A stretch of 47,492 nucleotides of DNA, taken from the NCBI GenBank assembly GCA_021731625.1, contig JAKFXC010000031.1, positions 1 through 47,492 of the forward strand. The letters are read 5' to 3'. The translations under genes and the position numbers were made by a program. Shown piece by piece: positions 26,784 through 35,235 of the stretch. The stretch is from Candidatus Omnitrophota bacterium. GTDB lineage: Bacteria; Omnitrophota; Gorgyraeia; Zapsychrales; Fredricksoniimonadaceae. Numbering within the stretch: the stretch's first letter is position 1; each line of letters starts with the position of its first letter. The notes under the pieces are model-generated. The model saw only the letters and a list, made by a program, of their open reading frames with translations, searched no databases and had not been told where the DNA came from.

Positions 26784-27872
26784 ATGTTTTACATCCTGTC
26801 ACACGCCACAGACCTATTTGCCGGGTTTAACATCTTCCGCTACATCACTTTTCGGGCGGGCATGGCGGCGGTGACGGCTTTTTTGTTATGCATCATTTTG
26901 GGCCCTCTTTTTATCCGCCATTCCCGGAAAAAACGCATTGCCGAAAACGCCAAACGCAAGGATGCTCCAGCCCTGGACCAATTTCAGCATCACAAAGAAG
27001 GCACTCCGACCATGGGAGGAGTCTTTATCATCGGCAGTATCCTCGCCTCCGTCCTGTTGTGGGGGAATTTAAGCAATCATTTTATCCTGGTCACTCTATT
27101 TGTCTGTTTGGGGCTGGCGCTGATCGGGGGGGTGGATGACTATGTCAAACTCAAAGGCCTCGGCAAACACCGCGGTTTGAGGTCCAAGACCAAATTGATC
27201 TGGCAAATCGTCCTGGCGTCCGTGGCCGCATTATATGTGTATTTTCATCCTAGCATCTCTACCAACTTGGACATTCCGTTTCTAAAAAATTTGGTCGTTG
27301 ACCTGGGCGCGGCGTTTGTGTTTTGGGTGATCCTAGTCGTGGTCGGAACATCCAATGCGGTCAATTTTACCGACGGGCTAGATGGGCTGGCCATTGGCTG
27401 CACGCTGATGGTGGCTTTTACGCTGGGGGCACTCAGTTATGTCACCGGCAATGCTACTTTAAGCGAATACCTGTTTGTCCCGTCTGTGCCTGGCACTGGT
27501 GAGTTGACTGTTTTTTGCGCGGCCATGGTGGGGGCCAGCTTGGGATTTTTATGGTTCAATTGCCACCCGGCCACGGTGTTTATGGGAGACGTGGGGTCGC
27601 TGGCCTTGGGCGGGACGCTGGGCATTATTGCGATCTTTATCAAAAAGGAAATCTGGCTGGTGGTTCTGGGTGGGGTGTTCGTCATTGAAGCGCTCTCCGT
27701 CATTATGCAGATTTTTTCTTTCAAATTGACGGGCAAACGCATTTTTAAAATGTCCCCCTTTCACCACCATTTGCAATTGTGCGGCTGGAACGAAAATAAA
27801 ATCATCGTCCGCTTTTGGATTGTGGCCATTATTTTGGCTATGTTAACATTAACCATATTAAAAATTCGGTAG
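26784..27872 (+). CDS. mraY: Phospho-MurNAc-pentapeptide translocase MraY
   Basis: 362 aa, about ten transmembrane helices. MraY transfers phospho-MurNAc-pentapeptide to undecaprenyl phosphate, making lipid I at the inner face of the membrane. KEGTPTMGG is at 71-79, the Asp pair DD at 118-119, NFTDGLDG at 194-201, and MGDVGSLALGG and SPFHHHLQLCGW follow. No clear Shine-Dalgarno precedes the ATG at 26784; instead two long hairpins separate it from murF. Its TAG stop starts another hairpin. Confidence 0.96.
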   Translation: MFYILSHATDLFAGFNIFRYITFRAGMAAVTAFLLCIILGPLFIRHSRKKRIAENAKRKDAPALDQFQHHKEGTPTMGGVFIIGSILASVLLWGNLSNHFILVTLFVCLGLALIGGVDDYVKLKGLGKHRGLRSKTKLIWQIVLASVAALYVYFHPSISTNLDIPFLKNLVVDLGAAFVFWVILVVVGTSNAVNFTDGLDGLAIGCTLMVAFTLGALSYVTGNATLSEYLFVPSVPGTGELTVFCAAMVGASLGFLWFNCHPATVFMGDVGSLALGGTLGIIAIFIKKEIWLVVLGGVFVIEALSVIMQIFSFKLTGKRIFKMSPFHHHLQLCGWNENKIIVRFWIVAIILAMLTLTILKIR

Positions 27873-27961
27873 GGTCAATGGGCTTGTAAGCAAAACAATA
27901 GGAGGTTTTTCGCCAACATTGGCGAAAATACCTCGTTTGGCATACAAGACCATTGACCCTA
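27870..27961 (+). repeat. Hairpin C (about 40-bp arms) at the mraY stop codon
   Basis: TAGGGTCAATGG (27870-27881) is perfectly complementary to CCATTGACCCTA (27950-27961). Pairing continues through CTTGTA/TACAAG, GCAAAAC/GTTTGGC, and TTTTCGCCAA/TTGGCGAAAA around a 3-nt loop CAT near 27917. Like hairpin A it begins with the TAG stop codon of the upstream gene. The predicted murD start lies just after it. Confidence 0.88.
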
Positions 27962-27967
27962 CACATT

Positions 27968-29239
27968 ATGAATATGCTTATGAATGTAAAAAATAAAAAA
28001 ATCACCATGATCGGCGCGGCCAGGAGCGGCATTGCTGTGGCCAATGCGGTGGGGCGTTTGGGCGGCAAGGCCAAGATTTCCGAATTTAAATCGGAAGCAG
28101 AGGTTAAAAAAGACTTAGGCCATTTGCACGATCCCGGCGCCGTGGCTTTAGAATTTGGCGGCCACACCCGCGATTTCATTTTAGACAGCGATTGTGTCGT
28201 ATTAAGCCCAGGGGTGCGACGGGATATTCCACCTGTGCAGTGGGCGCAGGCGAAGGGAATCGAAGTCATCGGTGAAATCGAATTCGCCTATCGATTATGC
28301 CCTTGCCCGATCATTGCGGTGACCGGCAGCAACGGCAAAACCACCACCTCGACCTTAATTGCGGAAATTTTTAAGAGCGCCGGCCGACCAGTGGCTCTCT
28401 GCGGGAATATTGGCCGTCCTTTTTCGCAATATGTTGCCGATTTGACGCCCACCGACACCGTCGTCTTGGAGATCAGTTCTTTTCAACTGGAATCAACCGA
28501 AATGTTTAAACCACGCGTTGCTGTGTGGCTGAATTTCAGCCAAAACCATTTGGACCGCCACAAAGATCTGCAGGAATATTTTGCTGCCAAAGCCAGGATT
28601 TTTGCCAACCAGGGGCAAGACGACTGGGCCGTCCTCAACGGCCAGCAAGAAGAACTCAAATCGTTGGGTGCGTCGCTTAAGGCCAAGGTGGTGTATTTTA
28701 ACGGGGCAAAGAAGCCAGCGGGGATTCATAATCCCAATCATTTGGCGGCCATGGCCGTGGCCGGAGTTTTCGGAATCAGTCCTGCCATTTGCCGCCAGGT
28801 GTTCGCGCAATTTAAAGGGGTGGAGCATCGCCAGGAACTGGTGCGGGTGCTGGAAGAGGTCGAGTACATCAACGATTCCAAGTCCACCACGCCGGAAGCC
28901 GGGCGGTGGGCGCTGGTGCATTTAAACAAACCCATGATCATGATTTGCGGCGGTAGCGACAAACACTTGGATTTTTCCCCCTTGCGGGCTCTGGTCAAAC
29001 AAAAGGTCAAAAAAATGATCGTCATCGGCCAGACCCAGGAGGTCTTTCGCAAAACGTTTGCGGATGTGGTGCCGTTGCAAGCGTGCCCGTCTCTGGACCA
29101 GGCGGTTTTGGAGGCCAGGAAATCGGCCGGCATGGGGGATTGCGTGGTGCTCTCGCCGATGTGCGCCAGTTTTGATATGTTTGATGATTATGAACACCGC
29201 GGCCAAAGATTTAAGGAAATTGTCAGAGGATTAGCATGA
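27968..29239 (+). CDS. murD: UDP-MurNAc-L-alanine:D-glutamate ligase MurD
   Basis: 423 aa from the ATG at 27968; in-frame ATGs at 27974 and 27980 are equally possible and none has a clear Shine-Dalgarno. A TTG at 27953 lies inside hairpin C and is rejected. MurD adds D-Glu to UDP-MurNAc-L-Ala. The N-terminal nucleotide fold has GAARSGIA. ATP-binding VTGSNGKTT is at about 118-126. NDSKSTTPEAG and LSPMCASFDMFDDYEHRG are family signatures. Confidence 0.96.
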   Translation: MNMLMNVKNKKITMIGAARSGIAVANAVGRLGGKAKISEFKSEAEVKKDLGHLHDPGAVALEFGGHTRDFILDSDCVVLSPGVRRDIPPVQWAQAKGIEVIGEIEFAYRLCPCPIIAVTGSNGKTTTSTLIAEIFKSAGRPVALCGNIGRPFSQYVADLTPTDTVVLEISSFQLESTEMFKPRVAVWLNFSQNHLDRHKDLQEYFAAKARIFANQGQDDWAVLNGQQEELKSLGASLKAKVVYFNGAKKPAGIHNPNHLAAMAVAGVFGISPAICRQVFAQFKGVEHRQELVRVLEEVEYINDSKSTTPEAGRWALVHLNKPMIMICGGSDKHLDFSPLRALVKQKVKKMIVIGQTQEVFRKTFADVVPLQACPSLDQAVLEARKSAGMGDCVVLSPMCASFDMFDDYEHRGQRFKEIVRGLA

Positions 29240-30327
29240 GGGACGCCCGCGTGGCATTAACCGTGGTGACCATGGCCTTGCTGTGTTTAGGGATTGTGAT
29301 GATTTACAGCGCCAGCTGTGTCAATGCCATGGAAAATTTTAAAGACAGTTTGTATTACCTCAAACGTCATGTGTTTTTCTTAGGCCTCGGGATTGCCGTG
29401 GCCGGCGGGTTCATGCTCTTTGATTACCGCCAAATGCAACCTTATGCCCGGCGGTTGCTCATCCTAAGCATTGTGCTTTTGGCCCTGGTTTTGATCCCGC
29501 ACCTAGGGAAAGAGAGTTGGGGGGCCCGACGTTGGTTTAAACTTGGCGTGTTCCATTTTCAGCCCTCTGAGTTCGCCAAACTGGCGGTCATCATCTATAC
29601 GGCGGATTTTTTGGCTCGCAAGCAGCAAGTCATCAAGAGTTTTTGGAAAGGGTTTATGCCGCCCATCCTGATGACGGGGGCGGTCTGCCTGCTCACCGTC
29701 AAACAGCCGGACTTGGGCACCACTATCGAGATTGCCGTGGTGGTGCTGGTCCTGCTTGTGATCGGCGGAGCACAACTCAAGCACATGGCCTTAATCGGTT
29801 TGGCCGGTGCGGCCGCGGTCGCTGTCTTGATCATTCAGGAGCCCTACCGCCAGGCCCGCATCATTGCGTTCCTGGACCCTTGGCGGGACAGCCAGGGGAT
29901 TGGCTTCCAATTGACCCAATCGCAAATTGCTTTAGGCTCCGGCGGTGTTTTCGGGGTAGGTTTGGGGCACAGCCAGCAAAAACTATTTTATCTGCCCGCG
30001 GCGCACACGGACTTTATCCTCTCCATCATCGGCGAAGAGCTGGGCATTGTGGGGACCCTGGCCGTTATTGTGCTCTTTGTGGTATTTATCTGGCTGGGCA
30101 CCCGCATCATCCGCCAGACCCACGACGCCTTCGGATATTTTCTTGCCATCGGCATCATCATGATGCTGGGGCTGCAGGCCATGGTCAACGTGGGGGTCTC
30201 TATCGGTGCGTTTCCCACCAAAGGGTTGCCGCTGCCGTTTATTAGTTACGGCGGCTCGGCCCTCGTCTTTCATTTGTTGTCGATCGGCATATTGCTAAAC
30301 ATTTCTAAAACGCAGGATTATAAATGA
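29236..30327 (+). CDS. ftsW: Division SEDS glycosyltransferase FtsW
   Basis: 363 aa with about ten transmembrane helices. FtsW polymerises septal glycan with FtsI. SEDS signatures: MIYSASCV in the first helix region, RRWFKLGVFHFQPSEFAKLA, KQPDLGTT, ALGSGGVFGVGLGHSQQK, and the C-terminal LPLPFISYGGSALV. It is coupled to murD by ATGA and to murG by a second ATGA. Confidence 0.95.
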   Translation: MRDARVALTVVTMALLCLGIVMIYSASCVNAMENFKDSLYYLKRHVFFLGLGIAVAGGFMLFDYRQMQPYARRLLILSIVLLALVLIPHLGKESWGARRWFKLGVFHFQPSEFAKLAVIIYTADFLARKQQVIKSFWKGFMPPILMTGAVCLLTVKQPDLGTTIEIAVVVLVLLVIGGAQLKHMALIGLAGAAAVAVLIIQEPYRQARIIAFLDPWRDSQGIGFQLTQSQIALGSGGVFGVGLGHSQQKLFYLPAAHTDFILSIIGEELGIVGTLAVIVLFVVFIWLGTRIIRQTHDAFGYFLAIGIIMMLGLQAMVNVGVSIGAFPTKGLPLPFISYGGSALVFHLLSIGILLNISKTQDYK

Positions 30328-31391
30328 AAATCATCTTGGCGACCGGCGGCAGTGGGGGGCACATTTACCCGGCCCTGCAAACCGGGGTGCAACTCAAAAA
30401 ACGCGGGCATGAGGTTGTGTTTGCCGGCGCCTTGACGACAGCCAAGGCCCAGATCGAAGCCGCCGGGTTTTCCTGCATCAACATCGACGGTATGGGCTTG
30501 CAAGAGGTGTCGTTCTCAAGCGTGTGGCGTTTCAGCAGGGCCATGTATGCGGCCTTCATGAAATCTTTGGATGTGGTACGCCGTGAGGCTCCAGATAGGA
30601 TCGTTGGTTTCGGCGGGTTCGGGGCTTTCCCGGTGGTGCTGGCCGGAATTGATCTTGGCCGCGTCTGCATGATCCATGAGCAAAATGTTCGGCCTGGCAG
30701 GGCCAATCGGTTGTTGTCGGTGTTTGTCAAAAAAATCGCCATCACCTTTAAGGACAGCGAACAGTTTATCAAGCCACCGAAAACCGTGTGGACCGGCTGC
30801 CCTTGCCATAGCGATCCGTCGCTACGCCCCCGGGCCCAAATCTTCGGCAGTTTCGGACTGCGGCCGGAATACAAAACCATTGCCCTCCTGGGCGGGAGCC
30901 AGGGCAGCCAGCGGCTGAACGAAGTTTTTTTTGAGGCCATGCAGCGTCTGTCGCAGCGCGGGATCCAGGCGGTGCACATGACCGGCCCCAAAGAATTTGA
31001 GGCCTATGCCCAGAAATACCGGCAGGCGAATTTGCCGGTGGCGGTGTCGGCTTTTATTGATCCCATTCAAGAATTGTATGCCATTGCCGACGTGGTGGTC
31101 TGCCGCGCCGGTGCCGCCACGGTCACCGAACTGGGGATTTTTGCCATTCCGGCGCTGCTGGTCCCTTACCCGTATGCGGGCAATCATCAATACCATAATG
31201 CCAAGGTCTTGGTCAATGCCGGCGGGGGTTTGCTGCTGGAACAAAGAAATCTGAGTGTGGAGCTGATCCTCAAAGGCATCGAGCGCTGCCTGCAGGGGGA
31301 GTTTTCCCGTCTCCGTCCGGAGGCCAAGACCCAGGAAATTTTCTTGAGAAATGCCGCTGTGCTTTTAGCGGAAGCGGTGGAACAACTATGA
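30324..31391 (+). CDS. murG: Lipid II synthase MurG (GlcNAc transferase)
   Basis: 355 aa, GT28, GT-B fold. It adds GlcNAc to lipid I on the cytoplasmic side of the membrane. TGGSGGHIYPAL is at the N-terminus, followed by GFGGFGAFPVVLA, HEQNVRPGRANR, LLGGSQGSQRLN and CRAGAATVTELG, which contact undecaprenyl phosphate and UDP-GlcNAc in known structures. Start and stop both form ATGA overlaps. Confidence 0.96.
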   Translation: MKIILATGGSGGHIYPALQTGVQLKKRGHEVVFAGALTTAKAQIEAAGFSCINIDGMGLQEVSFSSVWRFSRAMYAAFMKSLDVVRREAPDRIVGFGGFGAFPVVLAGIDLGRVCMIHEQNVRPGRANRLLSVFVKKIAITFKDSEQFIKPPKTVWTGCPCHSDPSLRPRAQIFGSFGLRPEYKTIALLGGSQGSQRLNEVFFEAMQRLSQRGIQAVHMTGPKEFEAYAQKYRQANLPVAVSAFIDPIQELYAIADVVVCRAGAATVTELGIFAIPALLVPYPYAGNHQYHNAKVLVNAGGGLLLEQRNLSVELILKGIERCLQGEFSRLRPEAKTQEIFLRNAAVLLAEAVEQL

Positions 31392-32167
31392 TCCTGCGCC
31401 TGATGTTGCTCATGGTTTCGTTTTTTGAGGCGCCGCTCCTGCATGCCAAGGACTGGGAACAGCGGGGCAGCAGCAATTTTATCGTTTACTACCGCTCCCC
31501 GCAAGTCCCGGAGGATTTTGTGCAGACGGTGGTTGACCAGGCGGAAGACGATTTAAAAAGGGTTTCGGACAACATAGGCATCACCCGTTACCAGCGCTGG
31601 GGTTGGGACAAACGGGCTTCCATTTTTATTTATCGGGATCAAGAGGATTACGTCAAGAATGGCGGGCAAGCTCAATGGTCTCACGGGGCCGCCTTGCTGG
31701 CATTTAAAGCCATCAGCACCTACCCGTCGGCGAGCGGGTTTTTTGACACGATTTTGCCCCATGAACTGGGCCATATCGTTTTGCACGAATATCTGGGGCC
31801 GACCGTGTACGTCCCCTTATGGTTCGACGAGGGGGTAGCCATGTACCAGGAAAAGGCCAAGCAATGGGGGGCGCATCAAGTAGTCAAAAAGGCCCTCGAA
31901 AATGGTGAATTTATTCCTTTAACTCAATTGATGGATATGCGATTATATAAGAATAGCAAACCAGAGTCGGTGCGACTGTTTTATGCCGAGGCTGCCAGCG
32001 CCGTGAATTTTATGGTCACCCAGCTGGGGGAGTCCAATTTTTACCGGTTCTGCAATGAGCTCAAAAACAGAACGCGTTTCGAAGACGCGCTCGCCAAAAT
32101 CTATATCCGCCTCAGCAATGCGAAGGATTTGAATAAAGCTTGGGTGCGGTTTTTGGAGGACCAATGA
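31388..32167 (+). CDS. Exported metallopeptidase, MA-like (gluzincin), inside the dcw cluster
   Basis: 259 aa with a signal peptide (MILRLMLLMVSFFEAPLLHA). Zinc site: H125-E-L-G-H129, third ligand E148 in WFDEGVA, the spacing of the Peptidase_MA-like superfamily. The N-terminal part (NFIVYYRS...VDQAEDDLKRVSDNIG) is typical of these proteins, which are otherwise poorly characterised. It is coupled by ATGA both to murG upstream and to murC downstream, so it is co-translated with wall-precursor genes. It could cut an envelope protein or act in wall remodelling; the substrate is not known. This is not a usual dcw member. Confidence 0.85.
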   Translation: MILRLMLLMVSFFEAPLLHAKDWEQRGSSNFIVYYRSPQVPEDFVQTVVDQAEDDLKRVSDNIGITRYQRWGWDKRASIFIYRDQEDYVKNGGQAQWSHGAALLAFKAISTYPSASGFFDTILPHELGHIVLHEYLGPTVYVPLWFDEGVAMYQEKAKQWGAHQVVKKALENGEFIPLTQLMDMRLYKNSKPESVRLFYAEAASAVNFMVTQLGESNFYRFCNELKNRTRFEDALAKIYIRLSNAKDLNKAWVRFLEDQ

Positions 32168-33534
32168 GTGCATACCATTTGATCGGCATCGGCGGCATCG
32201 GCATGGGCACGCTGGCGTCGCTGTTACTCGCCAAAGGCTACACCGTGAGCGGTTCCGATTTAAAAGACAGTGAACTGGTTGCCGGCCTGCGCAAACAGGG
32301 GGCGCGCATTACCATAGGCCACCACGCCAGCAATGTTCAGAAGGCTGACTATGTGGTTTATTCTTCGGCGGTGCGGGTGCATAACCCGGAGTTGATCGAG
32401 GCGGAGAGCCGCAACATTCCGGTGCTTAAAAGGGCCCAGGTCTTGGCCCAGCTGGTCAATGCCCAAATCGGCATCACGGTGGCCGGGGCGCACGGCAAAA
32501 CCACCACCACCTCGATGGTGTCATCGCTCCTGATCAACGCGGGGCTCAAGCCCACCACGGCCGTCGGCGGGATCATCAACGGCGCCGCGTACAATGCCCG
32601 TTTAGGCGGAGGCCAATATTTTGTGGCGGAAGTGGATGAAAGCGACGGCACCTTTTTATATTTTAAACCGCACTATTCGATCATCACCAATATCGATTAT
32701 GAACATGTGGATTTTTATAAGAATTGGGACGGTATCATCCATGCGTATGCTAAATTTATCCAATGCACGGCCCCCGGTGGCAAAGTCATTGCCTGCGGGG
32801 AAGATGAGCGTTTAGGACCGCTCTTGGCCAATACCCCGGCCCCGGCCTTGCGCTATGGGTTTGACCCCGCCTTTGACGTTTATGCCGACCATATCGAAAG
32901 TGATGGGTTCCATTCGCGTTTTGCCTGCCACACACCCACCGCCAAGGTGGGGGACTTTGAATTGAGCGTGCCTGGGAAACACAATGTGCTCAATGCCTTG
33001 GCCTGCATTGCCCTCGGGCTGCAATTGCAGCTGCCGGTCGCCGTTCTTAAAAAGACCCTCAAAGAGTTTGCCGGGGTCAAACGCCGGTTTCAACTTAAGG
33101 GAAATGTCGACGGCGTGATGGTGATCGATGATTACGGGCATCATCCTACGGAAATCACCGCCACCTTAAATGCGGCGCGATTGTTCAAACCTTCCCGTTT
33201 ACTGACCGTGTTCCAGCCGCACCGCTATTCGCGCACTAAATTCTTGCTGAAGGAATTCGCCGAGAGTTTGCAACTCTCCGATGAAGTCATTTTGACGGAC
33301 ATTTACGCCGCCAGCGAAAAGGAAAGCGAAGGGGTGCCGACCAAGAGTCTGCTGGACGAGGTGCGCAAAAAATTGTCATCCCGGGTCACCTATGTCAAAA
33401 AGGAAGGCATTTGTGATTGCCTGCGGGAGGCCGCCCGACCCGGGGACCTGGTGTTGTTTTTGGGGGCCGGTGATATTTCCCATTTGTCTGACGAGTTTGT
33501 CAACCTACTGCAGGGAAAAAAAGTAGGGGTATGA
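32164..33534 (+). CDS. murC: UDP-MurNAc:L-alanine ligase MurC
   Basis: 456 aa from the ATG at 32164, which overlaps the preceding stop (ATGA); the in-frame GTG-like upstream extension at 32140 is rejected. MurC adds L-Ala to UDP-MurNAc. Dinucleotide-like N-terminus LIGIGGIGM, ATP-binding VAGAHGKTTTT (about 106-116), EVDESDGTFL, VIDDYGHHPTEI and FQPHRYSRTKFL are diagnostic. Downstream it is coupled directly to ddl, with no murB between them. Confidence 0.97.
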   Translation: MSAYHLIGIGGIGMGTLASLLLAKGYTVSGSDLKDSELVAGLRKQGARITIGHHASNVQKADYVVYSSAVRVHNPELIEAESRNIPVLKRAQVLAQLVNAQIGITVAGAHGKTTTTSMVSSLLINAGLKPTTAVGGIINGAAYNARLGGGQYFVAEVDESDGTFLYFKPHYSIITNIDYEHVDFYKNWDGIIHAYAKFIQCTAPGGKVIACGEDERLGPLLANTPAPALRYGFDPAFDVYADHIESDGFHSRFACHTPTAKVGDFELSVPGKHNVLNALACIALGLQLQLPVAVLKKTLKEFAGVKRRFQLKGNVDGVMVIDDYGHHPTEITATLNAARLFKPSRLLTVFQPHRYSRTKFLLKEFAESLQLSDEVILTDIYAASEKESEGVPTKSLLDEVRKKLSSRVTYVKKEGICDCLREAARPGDLVLFLGAGDISHLSDEFVNLLQGKKVGV

Positions 33535-34484
33535 AGAGCGCGTCGCGGTTCGGCCGCATCGGGGTTTTAATGGGAGGGTATTCGTCGGAGCGTCAGATCT
33601 CCTTGAAGTCTGGACAGGGGGTTTGCGCGGCCTTGACCGATGCTGGTTATGCCCCGGTCGCCATCGACATCATTGCCCGAGACAAAGAAAAAATTCTTGA
33701 GCAGATCGGGCAGGCCGCCATCGACATTGCATTTATCGCCCTGCATGGCCGTTTGGGTGAGGACGGGGTGGTGCAAACCATCATGGAAGAAATGGACATC
33801 CCTTACACCGGCTCCGGCATCCACGCCAGCCAGAAGGCCTTTAACAAAACCCACACCCAGAAGATCCTAAAGGCCCAAGGGCTGCCGGTGCCGGCCCACA
33901 CCTGCATCACCGACGGAAAGGAAAAAGATTTTAAGGAAGTGTTCGCGTTGCTTAAGAAACTCCCCTTTGTGGTCAAGGCGGCGTGCGAAGGTTCGAGTTT
34001 GGGTATCTCCCTCGTCCGGCATCCATCGCAATGGGAGGCCGCGCTGCGGGACGCGTTGTCCTTTGGTCCTTACGTCATCATTGAAAAATATATCAAGGGC
34101 CGGGAATTGACCGCCGGCATTTTCGATCAGGAACCCCTGCCGCTGGTGGAAGTCAAAACCCGGTCGCCGTTTTTTGATTTCACTTCCAAATATCAGAAAG
34201 GCATGTCCGAATACGAAGTCCCGGCCGTGTTGACGCCGGAATTGACCAAAAAAATACAGAAGGCATCGCTGGCGGCCCATCACGCTTTGGATTGCGAGGG
34301 GTTCTCGCGCGTGGATTTGCGCCTGGACGAAAACAACTGTCCGTACATCCTGGAAGTCAACACCATCCCTGGTTTTACCGAATTTAGTTTGTTTCCGAAG
34401 GCGGCGAAAGCCGCCGGGTATAGTTTTGTCGCCGTGTGTGAAAAATTATTAGAATTGGCCAATGGCAAAAAAGTCCAACGTTAG
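33531..34484 (+). CDS. ddl: D-alanine:D-alanine ligase
   Basis: 317 aa, ATP-grasp fold. It makes the D-Ala-D-Ala used by MurF. GVLMGGYSSERQISL is at the N-terminus, with ALHGRLGEDG, KAACEGSSLGIS (ATP/D-Ala loop) and the C-terminal metal-binding FSRVDLRLDEN and ILEVNTIPGFTEFSLFP. The start is coupled to murC by ATGA; ftsQ begins 23 nt before its end. Confidence 0.96.
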   Translation: MKSASRFGRIGVLMGGYSSERQISLKSGQGVCAALTDAGYAPVAIDIIARDKEKILEQIGQAAIDIAFIALHGRLGEDGVVQTIMEEMDIPYTGSGIHASQKAFNKTHTQKILKAQGLPVPAHTCITDGKEKDFKEVFALLKKLPFVVKAACEGSSLGISLVRHPSQWEAALRDALSFGPYVIIEKYIKGRELTAGIFDQEPLPLVEVKTRSPFFDFTSKYQKGMSEYEVPAVLTPELTKKIQKASLAAHHALDCEGFSRVDLRLDENNCPYILEVNTIPGFTEFSLFPKAAKAAGYSFVAVCEKLLELANGKKVQR

Positions 34485-35226
34485 TATCCCAGCCATCCAA
34501 ATCATCCGGGTGATCGTTTTTTTATGCATCGGGTTCATCCTCTTTGTAGCCTATACCAAGTCGGTGGAATTCTTGAAAGAGTCACCCTTGTTTACGGTGC
34601 GGGATGTGATGATTGACACCTCCATCCAGTTTATTGACCTGCCGGAATTGCGTCGACTCAAAGGCCGCAATATTTTTACGGTGGATCTGCTCAAAGTGCA
34701 GAAGCGGATCAAGTCTCAATATCCCCAAATCGCGCAATTGCGGGTGATCCGGCAATTGCCGGACCGGATCAAGGTCTTGGCCAAACAACGCCACCCTTTT
34801 TTTCAAGTTTTCCAACGCGGCAAGTTGCTGCTTGTTGACAATGAAGGCGTGGCTTTGTATTATGCGTCTCCGCCGGTGGAATTGCCCTTGGTCAAAGGCA
34901 ATGGCATGGGGTCCCGGGTGATCCTTGGGGCGCCGCTGAATGCCAAGTTTGTGGGACCAGCCATTGGGATCCTCAAGGGGTTCCTGTCGCGTCCCCATTT
35001 GGCGCGTTTAAAAATGACGGAAATGGACATGTCCAACCCGTCCCGCATCGATGCGGCCTTTGGTGGGTTTCATGTGATCCTGGACCAGGAAAATTATCTG
35101 GCCAAGCTGGCCATCCTGGAGACGCTCTTGGCCCAGAAAAAAATTGATTTCAATCAGGTCAAATACATTGATTTGCGCTTTAATGAACCGGTGATGGGTG
35201 AAGTGCCAGATCAATCCAACTCCTAG
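34462..35226 (+). CDS. ftsQ: Cell division protein FtsQ/DivIB
   Basis: 254 aa. A short cytoplasmic N-terminus, one transmembrane helix (about 13-32) and a periplasmic part are visible. The latter starts with a POTRA-like domain (LFTVRDVMI ... LKGRNIFTVDL ... LPDRIKVLAKQRHPFF) followed by the FtsQ beta domain. FtsQ bridges FtsL/FtsB and FtsK in divisomes. Position between ddl and ftsA supports the call. Confidence 0.88.
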   Translation: MAKKSNVSIPAIQIIRVIVFLCIGFILFVAYTKSVEFLKESPLFTVRDVMIDTSIQFIDLPELRRLKGRNIFTVDLLKVQKRIKSQYPQIAQLRVIRQLPDRIKVLAKQRHPFFQVFQRGKLLLVDNEGVALYYASPPVELPLVKGNGMGSRVILGAPLNAKFVGPAIGILKGFLSRPHLARLKMTEMDMSNPSRIDAAFGGFHVILDQENYLAKLAILETLLAQKKIDFNQVKYIDLRFNEPVMGEVPDQSNS

Positions 35227-35235
35227 AGGGGACGT

